Positions 11,017-23,640 of a DNA stretch of 64,000 bases are shown piece by piece. The position numbers were made by a program, and so were the translations under genes. Under the pieces are notes generated by a model. The model was not told where the DNA came from. It searched no databases and saw only the letters and a program-made list of their open reading frames with translations. The stretch is from Siphonodentalium dalli (Eukaryota; Mollusca; Scaphopoda; Gadilida; Siphonodentaliidae): the NCBI GenBank assembly GCA_032622095.1, contig CP136061.1, forward strand, positions 85,842,324-85,906,323, given 5' to 3'. Each line of letters begins with the position of its first letter. Position 1 is the first letter of the stretch.

Positions 11017-11089
11017 CCATTACCATATTGTAATTTATGCATGGACGATCAAATAAAATCACTTGAGTTTGAGTTTTAGTCAGAGCATC

Positions 11090-11121
11090 TACAGATCATC
11101 AGCACTCTACATAGGGTACAA
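11090..11121 (+). repeat. Right target-site duplication of LINE copy 1
   Basis: 32-bp direct repeat of 7242-7273 (one mismatch), starting immediately after the LINE tail. Confidence 0.85.
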
Positions 11122-13714
11122 AGTAGTCACCTGTAGTCGCTGTGAATCTCGTGGATGGCTTGTAGTATTATGTTGTCAGTGTTTTATGGTGCTCACATCA
11201 CAATGAGCAATGAGTGATGCCACAGTGCCCTGGGCCCGTAAACAAGGTACCGTGCCTTGCTCACCAGAAGCTCATATTCTGCTAATGATGAACAGACAGT
11301 CTGCCGTCAGAGCAGTTTTAGCCAGTCAAAAATAAAAATAGTATAAATAAATTTGCAGAGAACCCTGAATCTCATGAATTGCTTACCGCATGGAGTCCAC
11401 TTACAAAGCACAGCATTTGCAACTTTAAATACCACACACAGTCGTGGACAAGTTATTCTGTTTATATAATCATCGAAGTTGTCGTTGTTCTTAACGAGAG
11501 GTACCGGATTCCTCCGAGATCCGGATTGCCCACGAATTACTATATTTCACAGATTCACGCGTTATCATAACAGCTACGGTTATATCTCCGTGGCTGATAT
11601 TTTAGCATTATATGCATATACAAAATTCCCCTGACTATGCATAGCCTATAGGTTATATCAATCAATAATGATCTCTTGGACAAAAGAATCATAGTTGTCA
11701 CTAAGTTGTGGTATGTCCGTCAAAATTGGGAAGCATAGAACCTGTCCAAAAATTCAAATTGGCCGCGTTCCCGTGGTATAAATGTGGCATGTCCGTCATC
11801 AACGTGAAGTAAGGAACTTATCCGAAAATGGCCGAATTCCAGCGATATCTTTCCGATGTCGTGCCGTTTGTTATGTCGCCGCCTTTGTATATATGGTGTG
11901 AACCTGGAACTTGTCGCTGTACAATCCGCAAATGTCCCTGTGTTATTTCATAAGTTAATTCATAAGTATCGTAAGAACGGAGGACGGACTGACGAACCAC
12001 AAAGCCTTTCTATCCGTCAAAATAAGTATAGTGAAAGAAACAATGGCTCACAACCTATATACGTAATATAATATCCCCATAAAATGAAGGTGGTCATAAT
12101 TGTATAGATGTCAAAAGAAAGGGAGGATGTATGCTACGCATATTAAAGAAGATTCAAGGCTAAATATGATGATGACCAAGGTCCCAATTTATCGCAGTCA
12201 AATTGCTCCTCGTTCTAATGACTTTAATGTTGAGGTGGAAGCTGGATCCCGGAGCGGTTTAGTGGAATTTTGAAAATATTACTAGAACATACCCCTCAAA
12301 ACAATATTTCATTTTTTGCCAAAATTTTAAATTTAGACAATTTTGGAAATTGACTCCCAATGAGTTGAAAAGATGCCAAATGTTTGATATAATCATCATC
12401 AGTTGCAGGTTGCTGACTATGTTCCATACTAAGCGCATGTCACGTCAGGTTTCGTCTCGTTACCTGCAAGACGTTGTACTAAGTCAGCTTGAACCCGGGC
12501 TTCTCCCGAGATTCTACCTAAAGTACCGACAGTACATAGCTTCCAGGGGGATTATGATGAATTTGGATAAGTAGTTTTATATTGGAAAGTAACATATTGT
12601 CAGCCACCAAACCGGTCCGTAATATAAAACAACAAATCGTTGTTAATCTGGTACATGTCTCATATATAATAACGTACACGGGTGCGAGTGAACTGGGAAA
12701 TATATAGGATATGAAGTAAAGTGGAAGGTTGGCCCATGTCAACCATAAATATGTATAAGCAAGAGTTAGTCAAGTTAATTATGTATTGGAGAAATGTAAT
12801 TATGTATAATCAGCAAAAGGAGTCAAAATTCGGTAAGTTTATTTAAATGTAAGTCGTGTTTATAATACACTTAAACTCCATTTAAAAGTGCAAATCATGC
12901 TATACATTAAAATAGGGTTACTTGTTAACAGAAAATAATACCAGAGTACATACATTTGGTGACCCCGCACATTATGCATGTCCGTGCAGCAAATAAGAAT
13001 GATATAAATACACATATCATCTTACATAACAATTTTAAGGTGAACCCGGAATAAATTTATATAAATATGCAAATCTACTGAACACAAACCTTTCCTAACT
13101 GCTGAATATGACCAAACAGCCCAAATTTCCGTGGGTTTGAGGAAGGAAAATTCGTTATTTTGGGGTAAAAAAATGCAGGAAAACATGTAAGAAAATGAAA
13201 ATTGAAAATTTACTCTGTGAACCAGGTCAGTCAAACGTGCACCCCCCAGCATTAAACTTCATTTATTTTTCGTAAGGAAAGTGTATGTTCCGGGCAATAT
13301 GGCAGCCATTTCCGGGAGTATACACACTCACTACATACATTTACAACAAAACACATTGTTCTTGATTCCATGGCATATGCATGTCATTTCATGCATAATT
13401 TGACTGAACAAATCCAAAATGGAAGACAAAATGACAACTGGAAGTAACAAAAAGAGCATTTTACGGTAACATTCACCATATGTGCCAGTTGCGCCACCAT
13501 ACATGATGTCCAATCCTAATCAGTTAATAGTAAGTCATAACCCGAGTTTTCAAAATTGACAACGAAAATGACAATTGAAGTGCTTTTTAATTTCTAACTT
13601 TTTAACTTTAAAAAAACTAAATCTTCAAATATTGAATAACTATAAAGCCAATAAGTAGTGGTATATATGCCATCATACAAGTTTCCAAAGCCACCAACTA
13701 GTTTCAGAATACAT
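11122..13714. other. No recognisable gene
   Basis: Only short unrelated frames (79 codons or fewer). A weak pair of TGGYATGTCCGTCA motifs lies near 11710 and 11785. Nothing else can be supported. Confidence 0.5.
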
Positions 13715-13840
13715 CGAATGAGTGTCCCAACCACCTAATGAGTGTACCAAACAATATACTGAGTCACCTACCTAGTATCCAAAACCAATCTATGAGTATC
13801 CAAACCCATAAGTCTGGTGCCCCAAATTCAAATATTGTCC
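13715..13840. repeat. Degenerate about 25-bp minisatellite
   Basis: Four to five loose copies of an ATGAGTRTCCCAACCACCTA-like unit. Similar units recur at 14796-14870 (GAGTTCCCCAAACCACCATG). Highly diverged. Confidence 0.5.
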
Positions 13841-15235
13841 CGAGTAAAGCATGATAAACTAGAATGCACTCACTGGAGCTGCCTATACTTGCACCCATCA
13901 CACATTTGGCATGTGTTGCGGTGTCTTACCAATAACAGTTTGAACCACGGGTGCTGGCCCATCGTTTGAGAGAGATCGACAAAAAAATCGCTGAAATAGT
14001 TGTGTGTACGGACAGAATATCTCTGTTATCTCAAGTTGATCTATTACACTAATGCTAGTCTTAGTAATACGTACGAGTTGTTTGACATATTTATAGAACA
14101 AGATAGACATCGTTCATATAAAGGCCATGAACACGCGCTCGACTGTTTGGCCGGACACGATTTATATGCACCAGGATCTTTCGAAAATGTTTTAAACTTT
14201 CTAGAAATATGTTCGCACCTCACTGTCTCTGCGTAAAAAAAACGATTCCATACGCATCTTTTAGACTTGATCTCAACTCATTTGCTCGAGTTTCAAGTTA
14301 CATAATATAGGCTTCTAATGGGCAGTACTATTGCACACTTTTGTTTTCGTGCAGTATATATATATATATTTATAATAAAACAACACAAAAAGTTGTTGGC
14401 AGATGGAATGGTTTAGCCAGTCCGTGTAATACGAGTCTCAGCTGTCTGTACATCGACGCAGTCATGTCTGGTGTTTTGCGCACCCATGTAGCTCGTGACT
14501 TCCTGATGTGCGTCGTCACGTCATGGCGTCTTGATCGGTTTCCAGAAAGAAATCATTGAATATTGTTAATAATATGAACGATTTATTACCAAAATAAAAC
14601 CAGATAACGATGCAAATTAAGTATATATGTGGATTTAAATTACAATTGATGCAACCATTTCATATTTTGCGTGTCCATTATTTACAGTGTGTACTTCCGG
14701 TATGACATAACATGTTCGCGGAAGGACAGACAGACAAAGATCCGAACCGAAAACATTACTTGCGTCCAGCATGGACTGGCGCAAGTAATAATCCACCCAA
14801 CGAGTTCCCCAAACCACCATGTAGTGCCCCAAACCATATGCAACTGGTTCCTAACCCACATAGATTGTCGGAACTCTCAGAAAACATGGTGATGAAATTT
14901 ATTAATACAAATATTTACAAGTTAACAGTTGATATGTCCACGTTTATTGGCCTGTGTACTTCAAAACAGGTTAGCATAATACATTGTTGTGAGGCCAGCG
15001 AACCCGTGAGTGAATGACCATGGATCATTTCACCCCAAAATCGCTATCCTACGATAAAGCCAGGACATTAACCTCTATATACTTTTAACCATACTCACGC
15101 CATCTAATCAAATGAAATTGTTACATAACTCTTATCACCTTTTTTCAAGATTTTTGTCCTATAACAAAAAATTTGATGATTTCGTGATAGAGATCCAAAC
15201 TATCCTATTTTGAATATGGATAGCTCTGAAGATAA
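13841..15235. other. No recognisable gene
   Basis: Contains a short (TA)n tract at about 14356-14373 and the second patch of the degenerate minisatellite at 14796-14870. The frames at 14000-15017 have no recognisable domains. Confidence 0.5.
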
Positions 15236-15425
15236 CACAAAAGTTCCTAACACAGGAATGTCAGTTCTTTAGGGCGAAATTATTGATAACATGGAATTGT
15301 TCCATAAAGTTCCAAAACAGGAATGTCATCATCCGAAAAGTTCCTATGTGTGAATTTATAAATAACAGGGGATTGTTCCATATAAGTTCCAAAACATAGG
15401 AATGTCATCATCAGTGTATAGGTTC
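15236..15425 (+). repeat. Short diverged tandem repeat (about 75-85 bp unit)
   Basis: AAGTTCCTA...GGAATGTCA units recur near 15240, 15318 and 15382. ATTGTTCCATA.AAGTTCCAAAACA is shared by the last two. Confidence 0.6.
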
Positions 15426-15554
15426 TTGCTCTGTTTTCTGTTGGCTTATATTTGATCCAGATCCAGCGTTTGGAAATAATGGTGCCTTTCCCTATTATTC
15501 CGTACGTCCAGTCTATATCCTGTATAATCGCTTTGATTCATTACGAAAGTTAAA

Positions 15555-15720
15555 TTTTAAAGATTGAATTTCAACTTGACCTCGAATTCGGGCGTAATTT
15601 TGTTAAGGGTCAATATGGTTTAATATCTAGGGTATGACTTCCCATCACACCTTGTTTCGATATGAAAGTTGAATAAATTTCAACTTGATCTTGAATTCGG
15701 GCGTATATTGGCTAAGGGTC
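15555..15720 (+). repeat. Two-copy tandem repeat (about 108 bp)
   Basis: TTTCAACTTGACCTCGAATTCGGGCGTA at about 15568 is repeated with few changes at about 15676, and both copies lead into AAGGGTCAAT. Confidence 0.65.
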
Positions 15721-15740
15721 AATTTAGTAATGTCTATTGT

Positions 15741-16175
15741 AGGACTTCATACGTTGTGTAAAAACTGAAATTAATTTAGTCTAATGGCATCAGCGTGTAA
15801 CATCAGACTATATGCGTATCAACATGTGTTCATTCATTGAAATGCCATTTGAGCCGACTAAACATTTAGTTGGGCTTAAAGGCTTTATACCAGCATGTAC
15901 AAATGCTCAATAATTTTTTTTTTACAAAATTATTGGAATCGACGTATTAAATAGTATAGGACTTCATACGTTGTGTAAGAACTGAAATGAATACATTCTA
16001 ATAATTGTCATCAGCGTATAAAATCACGCTATATGCGTAAAACACGTTTCATTGCATAGAAATGCCCATAGAACCGACAAGACATTTTAGTTGGGCTTAA
16101 AGGCCCTATATACCAGCATGTAGAAATGCCCTATAACATAAACTTTTACAAAATTGTTGGCATCGGGGTGTCAAA
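15741..16175 (+). repeat. Two-copy tandem repeat (about 218 bp)
   Basis: AGGACTTCATACGTTGTGTA starts at 15741 and again at 15959. Both copies continue through CATCAGCGT, TTTAGTTGGGCTTAAAGG and TACCAGCATGTA before an AAAATT..TTGG end. Confidence 0.75.
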
Positions 16176-16790
16176 CCACGCCTTCGTGTAACATCACTAT
16201 TTCATTGCCGCGAAAATGCCAAATTTAACATAACCTGTGAGTATCGAGTCATTTAATATTGACAACCGGACTCACAGGCCCTGTATTGGGATTACCCATC
16301 GAGTTACCTATAGTAATTCTAACAACTATCCGGTAACATAAACAACACATACACCAAGGACATTTTATATAAATGACATATATTTTATATATCTATTCCT
16401 TGTGAATTTTTTCCCGACAGGAGTTCGTTTTGCGTGACATCGCATATTCTAACTTGAACTACCATTCACAATGGACATAAAATGTAACCACTCGGAGACA
16501 ATTTGCTAATGGCATATTGCATGGTTCACATAACTATGGGTCACCCGATCCTGATATGTCCCTTTAAAACAAATCAATAATTAACAATCCTCCGAAAATG
16601 AGCAAAGTTACATTTTCATGACCTCATACAACTTTCAACAATTGCACTAGCGTTCTGTATAAAACCCTACAAACTTGACCTGTACCACTCTAGGACTGGT
16701 CCCAGGTTCCTCACGAGATATGAATTCTTGAGATGATGAACAATATTTAATTTGTATGTGATATGTATAAGAATCCCAGATAGCACACAC
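16176..16790. other. No recognisable feature
   Basis: Ordinary AT-rich sequence. No repeat or coding signal seen. Confidence 0.45.
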
Positions 16791-17270
16791 ACGTTGGGCT
16801 AACGTTGGGCCAACGTCATTTCTATCGTTAGGCCTACGTTGGAATCCAACGTTGGGCCAACTATGGCTGTTGTCGCTGGCTCGGCGTCATCTCGACGTCG
16901 GATCCCGTCGTCGACTCGACGGTGGCTCGACGTCGAGCCGACGTTGGCGCGCCGTCGGGCACCCGACGTCGAAAAGACGTCGAACCAACGGTGTATTCTA
17001 TTATTAATACGACGTTGGGCCAACGTTGGGCCAACGTTCGGCCAACGTATTAATGGTAGAATATACCGTTGGTTCGACGTCGTTTCAACGTCGGGTGCCT
17101 GGCGGCGCACGAAACGTCGGCTCGACGTCGAACCACCGTCGAGTCGACGACGGGATCCGACGTCGAGCCGACGCCGAGCCAGCGGCAACAGCCATAGTTG
17201 GCCCAACGTTGAATTCCAACCTTGGCCCAACGATAGAAATAACGTTGCCCCAACGTTGGCCCAACGATAG
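16791..17270. mobile_element. 480-bp near-perfect palindromic element, GC/CpG-rich
   Basis: The left arm (to about 17010) and right arm (from about 17045) are inverted copies. Both carry CCAACGTTGGGCC units outermost, then GGCTGTTG.CGCTGGCTCGGC and repeated TCGACGTCG/GACGTCGA stretches. Both meet at GTATTCTATTATTAATACG around a centre of stacked CCAACGTTGG palindromes near 17030. Long frames of 143 codons are open on both strands only because these TCGA/ACGT dyads lack stops. There is no transposase, so this is a MITE- or foldback-type element. The base composition is quite unlike its flanks. Confidence 0.8.
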
Positions 17271-19069
17271 AACGGATCGATGCTCCATTCGTAGGAGCGA
17301 TTCCCCTCACATCAGGGCGTCTTTATAACATTAACATCCGCTGAGATACAACATCCCAGTTTATACATACAAAGTTCCACATAATGTTTGCAAATTCAAA
17401 GTATTATAATTGGAAATATTATTTAAATTCACAAGTATAAAACTCGAAGAAAATGAAACATACAGAAAAAATTGTCTGCCGATTTAAATAAAGACAAAAT
17501 GACATGCTATTAGTTGTTGATTTTAAGAATCTTGACCATCCACTCACTCTAAAGAAAGTAAAGTTATCGAAAGCGCTACATATTTTTTGTTAGCTCATAT
17601 ATTCCTTTACCATTCAGAAATGTTTATTTCAGCTCAATTCTGCTCATTTTGCGATTTTGTGCTCTTGATAATGTTGGGAAAAAAATATTCAAACATTATA
17701 TGTGGCTTTAAATTTTAGTCAGGTTATATCTTCTTCGAACATCATTATTCTGGAGAATGATCTGATGTGGATGTGCAAAATTTGAAACAGCCCAAAGTGC
17801 ATATGATTAAATTAAACCTAGTAATTTACTCGTTTACTACCAGTAATGTTATATATTTAGAGGGAACTTCGTGCATGGTGATAGAACATGTCACGTCAGA
17901 AAGAATATCGCGTTTTTGCATGCCGTTTTCAAAATAGTCCATGATACTGTTCTGGGTATATGCATTCAGTATGCCAATTAATTTTATCTGTAAACATAAT
18001 ATGAAATGAGCAATTACACAGCTTATTTGTATCTATGCACATACGTATGATGCTTCTTGTATATGTTGGAATGATTTATCTCGGAGAAATTAAACTCGTG
18101 GATCCATAAAAATTTATTTATGTATAGAAACCCAACATATTATATCATATATAATATTTTCATGATGTGTCATGAACTGGATTCAGTGTACTCATGGCTC
18201 ATGCATATATGTATGCAGGACTTGGCTTGTATGAAGCAACTGTTTCGTATATACATTGACAATCCTTCTGAAGAAATCATATCCCGAGAGAAAAAATGTT
18301 ATATTCACCGCCTTGAATATCTGAAATTTACCCACCTGCATGGGTTATCGTTATGATTAATTACTGATGTAACTGCAACAACAAGAAGAACACACATCAT
18401 TTCAATGCCGATTATTGACACACCGATGCATGCCGAATTTTGGCATCTAATTGAATTCACAACACAGGACGAGTATGACTTTCCATCCAAGTGAATAACC
18501 ATAAGCTGGTGAATGTATGTCGTACATGGTGTTCTGTCGGTCGCGTTGATGTCAGGCGTGCAATACTATTCACAATATAACGATATGCAACACAATATAG
18601 ACCATGCTGGAATACTGGTGCATGTAAGTTGCTATCTCCATGTCTTGCAAGCCGTTGATGGTTTCGACAGACGAGTAGACATCGATCGAATCCGCTTATA
18701 GTAACATAGCTTCTACACACAATTTCCAGATCCAGAAACAGGATAACATGTAGATTTTAATAACGTTACCCCAATGCATTTATGTGTGCATCTTCACAAT
18801 GTCACACACTTTACACCTCTTGATAAGAACCAGACCAATCCGGAAAATTCCTATATATATATATATATACACTAGAGAACTTTAATTATTCGAATGGTTC
18901 TCGATAGTATCGAGGTGCCATATGCCTACCTTTGCATGCGGTACGTAATAGATATATACCTATATTGGTCTCGAGGAATTCACGAGTTTGATGGACTTGA
19001 GTATATGTGCTGATAACACCGACTTTGGTTGGTCTCAATCAACCAATTGATCACGGCTCAAACATGCTG
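17271..19069. other. No recognisable gene
   Basis: Short frames only. A (TA)n tract lies near 18851-18868. Nothing else is supported. Confidence 0.45.
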
Positions 19070-19210
19070 ACAAGGCCTACCACTGAAGCTTGAAATTTGA
19101 TCAAAACCCCCTTTTATTGGCGGAACCACCACCCGGGACCGACCTGCGGTCCCGGGTGCTGGTTCCGCCAATAAAAGAGGGTTTTTGGCCAAATTCCAGG
19201 TTTCTGTGAT
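19070..19210. repeat. Very stable hairpin (39-bp stem, 5-nt loop)
   Basis: The core arms are 19103-19141 (AAAACCCCCTTTTATTGGCG...) and 19147-19185 (...CGCCAATAAAAGAGGGTTTT). They have about two mismatches and an ACCTG loop. The GC-rich tip CACCCGGGACCG/CGGTCCCGGGTG is fully paired. Weaker pairing continues outward (GAAATTTGATCAAAAC / GTTTTTGGCCAAATTC). There is no coding potential. It may be a foldback remnant or a structured RNA. Confidence 0.8.
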
Positions 19211-19789
19211 GAAACAGCTATTTGAAAACATGCTTTATTATAAAATTTATTGAACTCAGCATTTGATGACAAATCGGATTGAATATACAGAACGGGGAGG
19301 GGGTTGAGAACAGGGGGGGGGGTAATATGTCATGGACTTGGACAGAGAGCCTTCGTTGGTTGAGGTCACAAATTGCAACAACCCGCGAACCAATCTGTTT
19401 TTCAAACTTGACTAAGTTTCAATTGCTCTCCCTTCGATACTGAGTTTAAAATTCGAACACATACATGACCATTTAAATAGCGATATAATACAATTTGTAG
19501 AAAATAATATAATGTACTCAAAATATCACTGCGCGTATTTTAGCACTACCACCTCGCCCTCAATAATTGAATAATTAGTTATGGTACATACACACTTCGT
19601 CACTTATGAAATACTTATTAAATACATTAACTAAACAGCTCATTAATGGAATGGAAATAATTCTGATAACCCGCTGTTTTCAAATTCTCTCCAATTGGGT
19701 CGTAGCATGATCAAATTTGTTTTGAATTTAGATTCTTCATTGGCTTGTGACAATAAATGGTGACCAATTTAACATGATACAATCATCTC
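19211..19789. other. No gene; contains a G-rich patch
   Basis: A G run at about 19312-19322, preceded by GGGGAGGGGGTTG. The rest is unremarkable. Confidence 0.5.
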
Positions 19790-20110
19790 TTATTTCTCCG
19801 TGTTATATCTTATCCTGATGTTAATGGTAAGGTTATCTACCCCCCTTTCAACTACTACTACCTGCACTCCCTTTCCCTTTCTCTATCCTATCCCTTCAGC
19901 TATAAACTTTATTATTCGGACCATACAGAACCAAACCCGTCTGCTATACCCCAATGGTATCGATTGGGGTAACATTTATTTTCTGAGGATAGGACTTAAC
20001 AAAAGCCTCCAAGCTTGTTGTCCAATCCTCTTTTGTACACTTTAAGATTATATGTTATGTATTTATTGTTTGTAATTATGTTCTGTTTAGTTCAAATAAA
20101 ATATTGTTTA
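19790..20110 (+). repeat. Possible LINE 3'-end fragment
   Basis: A C-rich/T-rich stretch precedes AAAGCCTCCAAGCTTGTTGTCC, which forms a GGACTTAACA.../TTGTTGTCC fold. A TTTTGTAC stretch and TTCAAATAAAATATTGTTTA follow. The layout resembles a non-LTR element 3' UTR with a short tail. It does not match copies 1 or 2 in this window, so the call rests on form only. Confidence 0.35.
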
Positions 20111-20149
20111 AACCAAAATATCACAAAGTTGAGAACTTAAACTATCCAG

Positions 20150-20695
20150 ATGATCTCATGAAATCATGAAATTAGCTAACCCCATAATAATGACAAAAAG
20201 TTCAACAGTTGGCATTCCATGGCTGCCATGATATTTATTATATATTGGAAAAAGTAAACTATCGATTGAGTATCGAAATGATCTCAAACAGTTTTAGCCT
20301 ATGATATTCAACTTTTAAAGTTATCGAAAATATTTCAAAACGTTGAACAGTTTGAGGGGAGGGGTGATACCTCATCAATATTGCGATCACCCAAATTATT
20401 TGTTCTAAACCACATCCTCCTAAAGTGTGCAATTTGATCTTACTGCCAGAGATATGCGGACAAGGTTGTCCAACCCTTTCACTTTGACCAAAATGTTCAA
20501 AAGTTAGGCATTTCATGACTGACACGATATTAATTTGTGTTTAATACTGATAATTCCAGAATGATGAACAGTTTGAGAAAGATTGGGGAGGGGTGGTCAC
20601 ACCTCGAAGTTCAACCCCCTGTCGCCACATTGTCACATACCTGAAATCCTTACTGTCAGGGGCGTGCGGACAGGGGGGGGGGGGTGACAACAGCA
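20150..20695 (+). repeat. Diverged tandem repeat with a poly-G end
   Basis: Motif sets recur. GTTCAACAGTTGGCATTCCATG (20199) matches GTTCAAAAGTTAGGCATTTC (20494). AACAGTTTGAGGGGAGGGGTG (20346) matches AACAGTTTGAGAAAGATTGG (20567). CTGCCAGAGATATGCGGACA (20443) matches CTGTCAGGGGCGTGCGGACA (20653), the latter followed by a G12 run. About two monomers of 210-300 bp. Confidence 0.6.
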
Positions 20696-21057
20696 TGTTG
20701 ATAGCAGTCCGCCCTTCTGCTAAACTGCTCTAAGTCTACTGGTTAGAAGTTAGAACAACAAACTATTTTAGTTGGTAGCTTGGTGAGCCCCAATCCGTTG
20801 AATCCAAGTAAATAATTGATAGGAATACCTCGGACAAAGTATGGGATGGGTAATGTATATATATATTGGTTAAAAATGCCATAAGTTGTGCATGTCGCCA
20901 ACATTTAAAATTACCCCATCCAATACAGGGTATATATTTCATCTGATTTTGCGAGAATCCATACATACGTTTTCACGAAAATCCAGGGTAATTTGCGAGA
21001 ATCTAGGTTTGGAATCTCGCCGAAATATAGGCCCTGCAATAATGCTGAAATGGTCAT
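20696..21057. other. No recognisable feature
   Basis: Short frames without similarity. Confidence 0.45.
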
Positions 21058-21438
21058 TGTCACCCTTTTTCGCCCAGTCGGCTACCTGGGCTACCCAGCT
21101 TCTTTTTTTTAATTTTCAGTTGGGCACCCAGCTTTTTTAAATTTTCAGTTGGGTATACTTTATGAAATCTCTAACAGAGCGTGATTTAATTAGTGAACAA
21201 CGTCAGTGAAATGAACCTGTTCAATTTGTGATCACTTTATGAATTGATATAGGCTATATTTGTCACGATGTTTAAAAATAATAGCGGAGAAGAAATGTAA
21301 GCCAAGTCATATGGGTAGGCCTACTGCCGTCTGATTTAACAAAGCTGGGTACCCAAATATAAATATTACAAAAGCTGGGAACACAACTGATAGTTTTAAA
21401 AAGTTGGGTAATATCAACTGAACGAAAGGGGGTGACAA
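21058..21438. mobile_element. 381-bp TIR element, non-coding
   Basis: The ends TTGTCACCC (21058) and GGGTGACAA (21430-21438) are inverted. Inside them, CCCAGCTTTTTTAAATTTTC-type sequence on the left mirrors AAAGCTGGGTACCCAAAT and AAGTTGGGTAATATCAACTG on the right. The middle is AT-rich and open-frame-free. No clear target duplication. MITE-like. Confidence 0.55.
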
Positions 21439-23640
21439 ATAATCATGTCTAATAATGGTGCGTGTTCAATGTTATGTTTTAGGAACAAGTGGCGTTTAAA
21501 ACAGGGCATTGAGGGCAACGTCCCTGTAGTCATTTCTCGTTTATGGGGGAGTGCATCAATTCAAAAGTTTACCACAACCAAATACATAAATCCTAATATC
21601 ACACCGTATAATCCATGTTTCGGGCCAACGCGGATGTTTCTGACAGACAACGAATGTGCGACGTGTTTGTTTGTCATTTTCATGCGTTGATTCTGGAGTG
21701 GACATGCTCTAGACAGCACAGGAAGAGAATGGAAAGGTATATTTGCATTACTCCTCGAATACCCAGTGTTGGGACCATTTCCACACACGTGTAAAGTATT
21801 AGGGGTGTAGGAGGTGCACACTATATATGTTTGGGCTGTACAAAACAGGTACCCCTGACAGCAAAAGAAATCCAGTTGACGAAACATACAGTCATTTCAA
21901 TTAAATTGGCACCAGCCGGTCAATATGTTCACTTATTACTGTAGCGGAATGTCTTGGCAATTGCCATTGCGAATTTCAGTTCATAATTTCCCGAAATGAC
22001 CGATCGTAGGTATCAAATGTAAGACATGCTGTAGAGAACATTGACAACGCGGATGTGTCGGGAGTGACAACACGGGTGCGACGTGCAGAGTAATTTGGGT
22101 TGAGTTCCTAGAATCGCGCTGTTGTCATTTTTAGACAATTTAATGCGCTCCGGAAGTAGCTACGCGTATTCAACCGTGCACCATGGCTCCTGTGACATTA
22201 GTACGCAATAAACGAGATCACTGTGTCTTATTTGTCGCGCACTGAGCGAAAAATAGTACGACTCCTGAGTTTATACCCTTACAAAATGTAACTTAGAGGG
22301 CTGTACATGTATATGTGTCACATATGAAGCTATGGGTGGTTGGACTGAATATGCTGTACACATGAGCTTGTACAAGGCAACTGAAGACCATTATTCATAT
22401 GTGAATCATTGTAGCATCTTCGATGTTGCAATTCTGGTAAGAAATATACACATTCCATTACAAAGGGACACAAAATCATGTCTCCATATCCACATCACTG
22501 GAGTGATACCGTGTTCAATACAACTCGAGATAAATACACGTATGGCAACCCAACAATTTGACAAACACACAGCAATACAATGATTCTCTCAAAGTCAACA
22601 ACCTACACAGTTGTGGTTATACTTTTATCGAGATCATTTCAATGATATCCATAACCATGAATTTAAATATTATGATGATTGTTCGGAGCATATAGCCACC
22701 CATTGTTCAACAAAATGCTAATGAAGTTTCAATCCGCTCGGTGCAATATTCGCCACGCAGACCCATGCTTTGTCTTTAATATAGACGTGTGTCCCACCCT
22801 TTACAATGCACTTTCCTGTTCCTGAAAACAATAACTTAAGAGTGAATTGGTCGTATTTGATATAAAACATCATATACATGTATAGCGAGATATATATAGT
22901 GATACCCAATTCCACCAGTGGTATACGAGAAGAACAAACACCCATGTTTTACGAATCAAATGATATATTTAATTCTCAATCTGCATTTAGAGTACTCATA
23001 GCAGACATTTTAGTGGGGAATTCGAGTGATTCACATGAAGACATAATTTCTAACAAATCAACATGTGAAATATAAAGACTTTACGTGAAAATAGTACATC
23101 TTATACCATGATATATCAACATTAAAATGTCACTATTGCTGTGTCATATTGCAAGCTAGCTGACTATAGGTTATCAAATATGGTTGGATTTGGATTGCAT
23201 CGTAATTGATTTAAAATGTATTAAAGGTTAAACAAAACTATATTTATCCCATAATATTTACATAGCCCTTCTGTGATACACTAAATACTATCCTGTGATT
23301 GGTCAACTGACACTTGGGCAACTTGTTTTATGTCCGCATAACACAGAGACCATGTATTATGATGTGTAACACAAACAGGAATTGACACTCTGATTATGTA
23401 ATCTCAACTGATCAATGTATACCACGCGGTCAGAATAATTGGGCGAGTTTTTCAAAGTTCAGCCAAATTACAGTGATTTCAATCATTACGATATCACCGC
23501 GACATGTTCTGAAATATTATATTGGGCTGAATATATGCGATAGTGGGATAATCTCATATTCTCGGCCATCTTTTAGAAAATTAAAACTAATTCACTCAGA
23601 TAATTTATGGGAATAAATAATCAAAATGTTATACAAATAT
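21439..23640. other. No recognisable gene
   Basis: The longest frames (108 codons on minus at 21561-21887; 83 codons at 22332-22583) show no domain, signal or family pattern. No repeat was detected. Confidence 0.45.

Larger units (their letters stand above)
7274..11089 (+). mobile_element. LINE copy 1: 5'-truncated, internally deleted CR1/L2-like element
   Basis: About 3.8 kb bounded by a 32-bp target duplication. In order it holds the 3' half of ORF1 (to 7654), about 1.8 kb of inter-ORF sequence, a decayed PHD finger and the start of the endonuclease (9482-10236). The C-terminal tail of ORF2 then follows directly (10237-10678), and after it a 3' UTR with a GGCTCTG/CAGAGCC stem-loop and a tail AATAAAATCACTTGAG... 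The whole RT domain is missing. Copy 2 at 37.8-43.4 kb is the template for this reading. The inter-ORF region is about 1.2 kb longer than in copy 2, so it may hold another insertion that I cannot identify. Clade assignment within the Jockey/CR1/L2 group is uncertain. Confidence 0.85.

Noticed and set aside
16799-17270. 143-codon frames on both strands
   Set aside because: They are exact products of the palindrome's TCGA/ACGT dyads, mirror each other in sequence (NVGPTLAQR), and resemble no protein.
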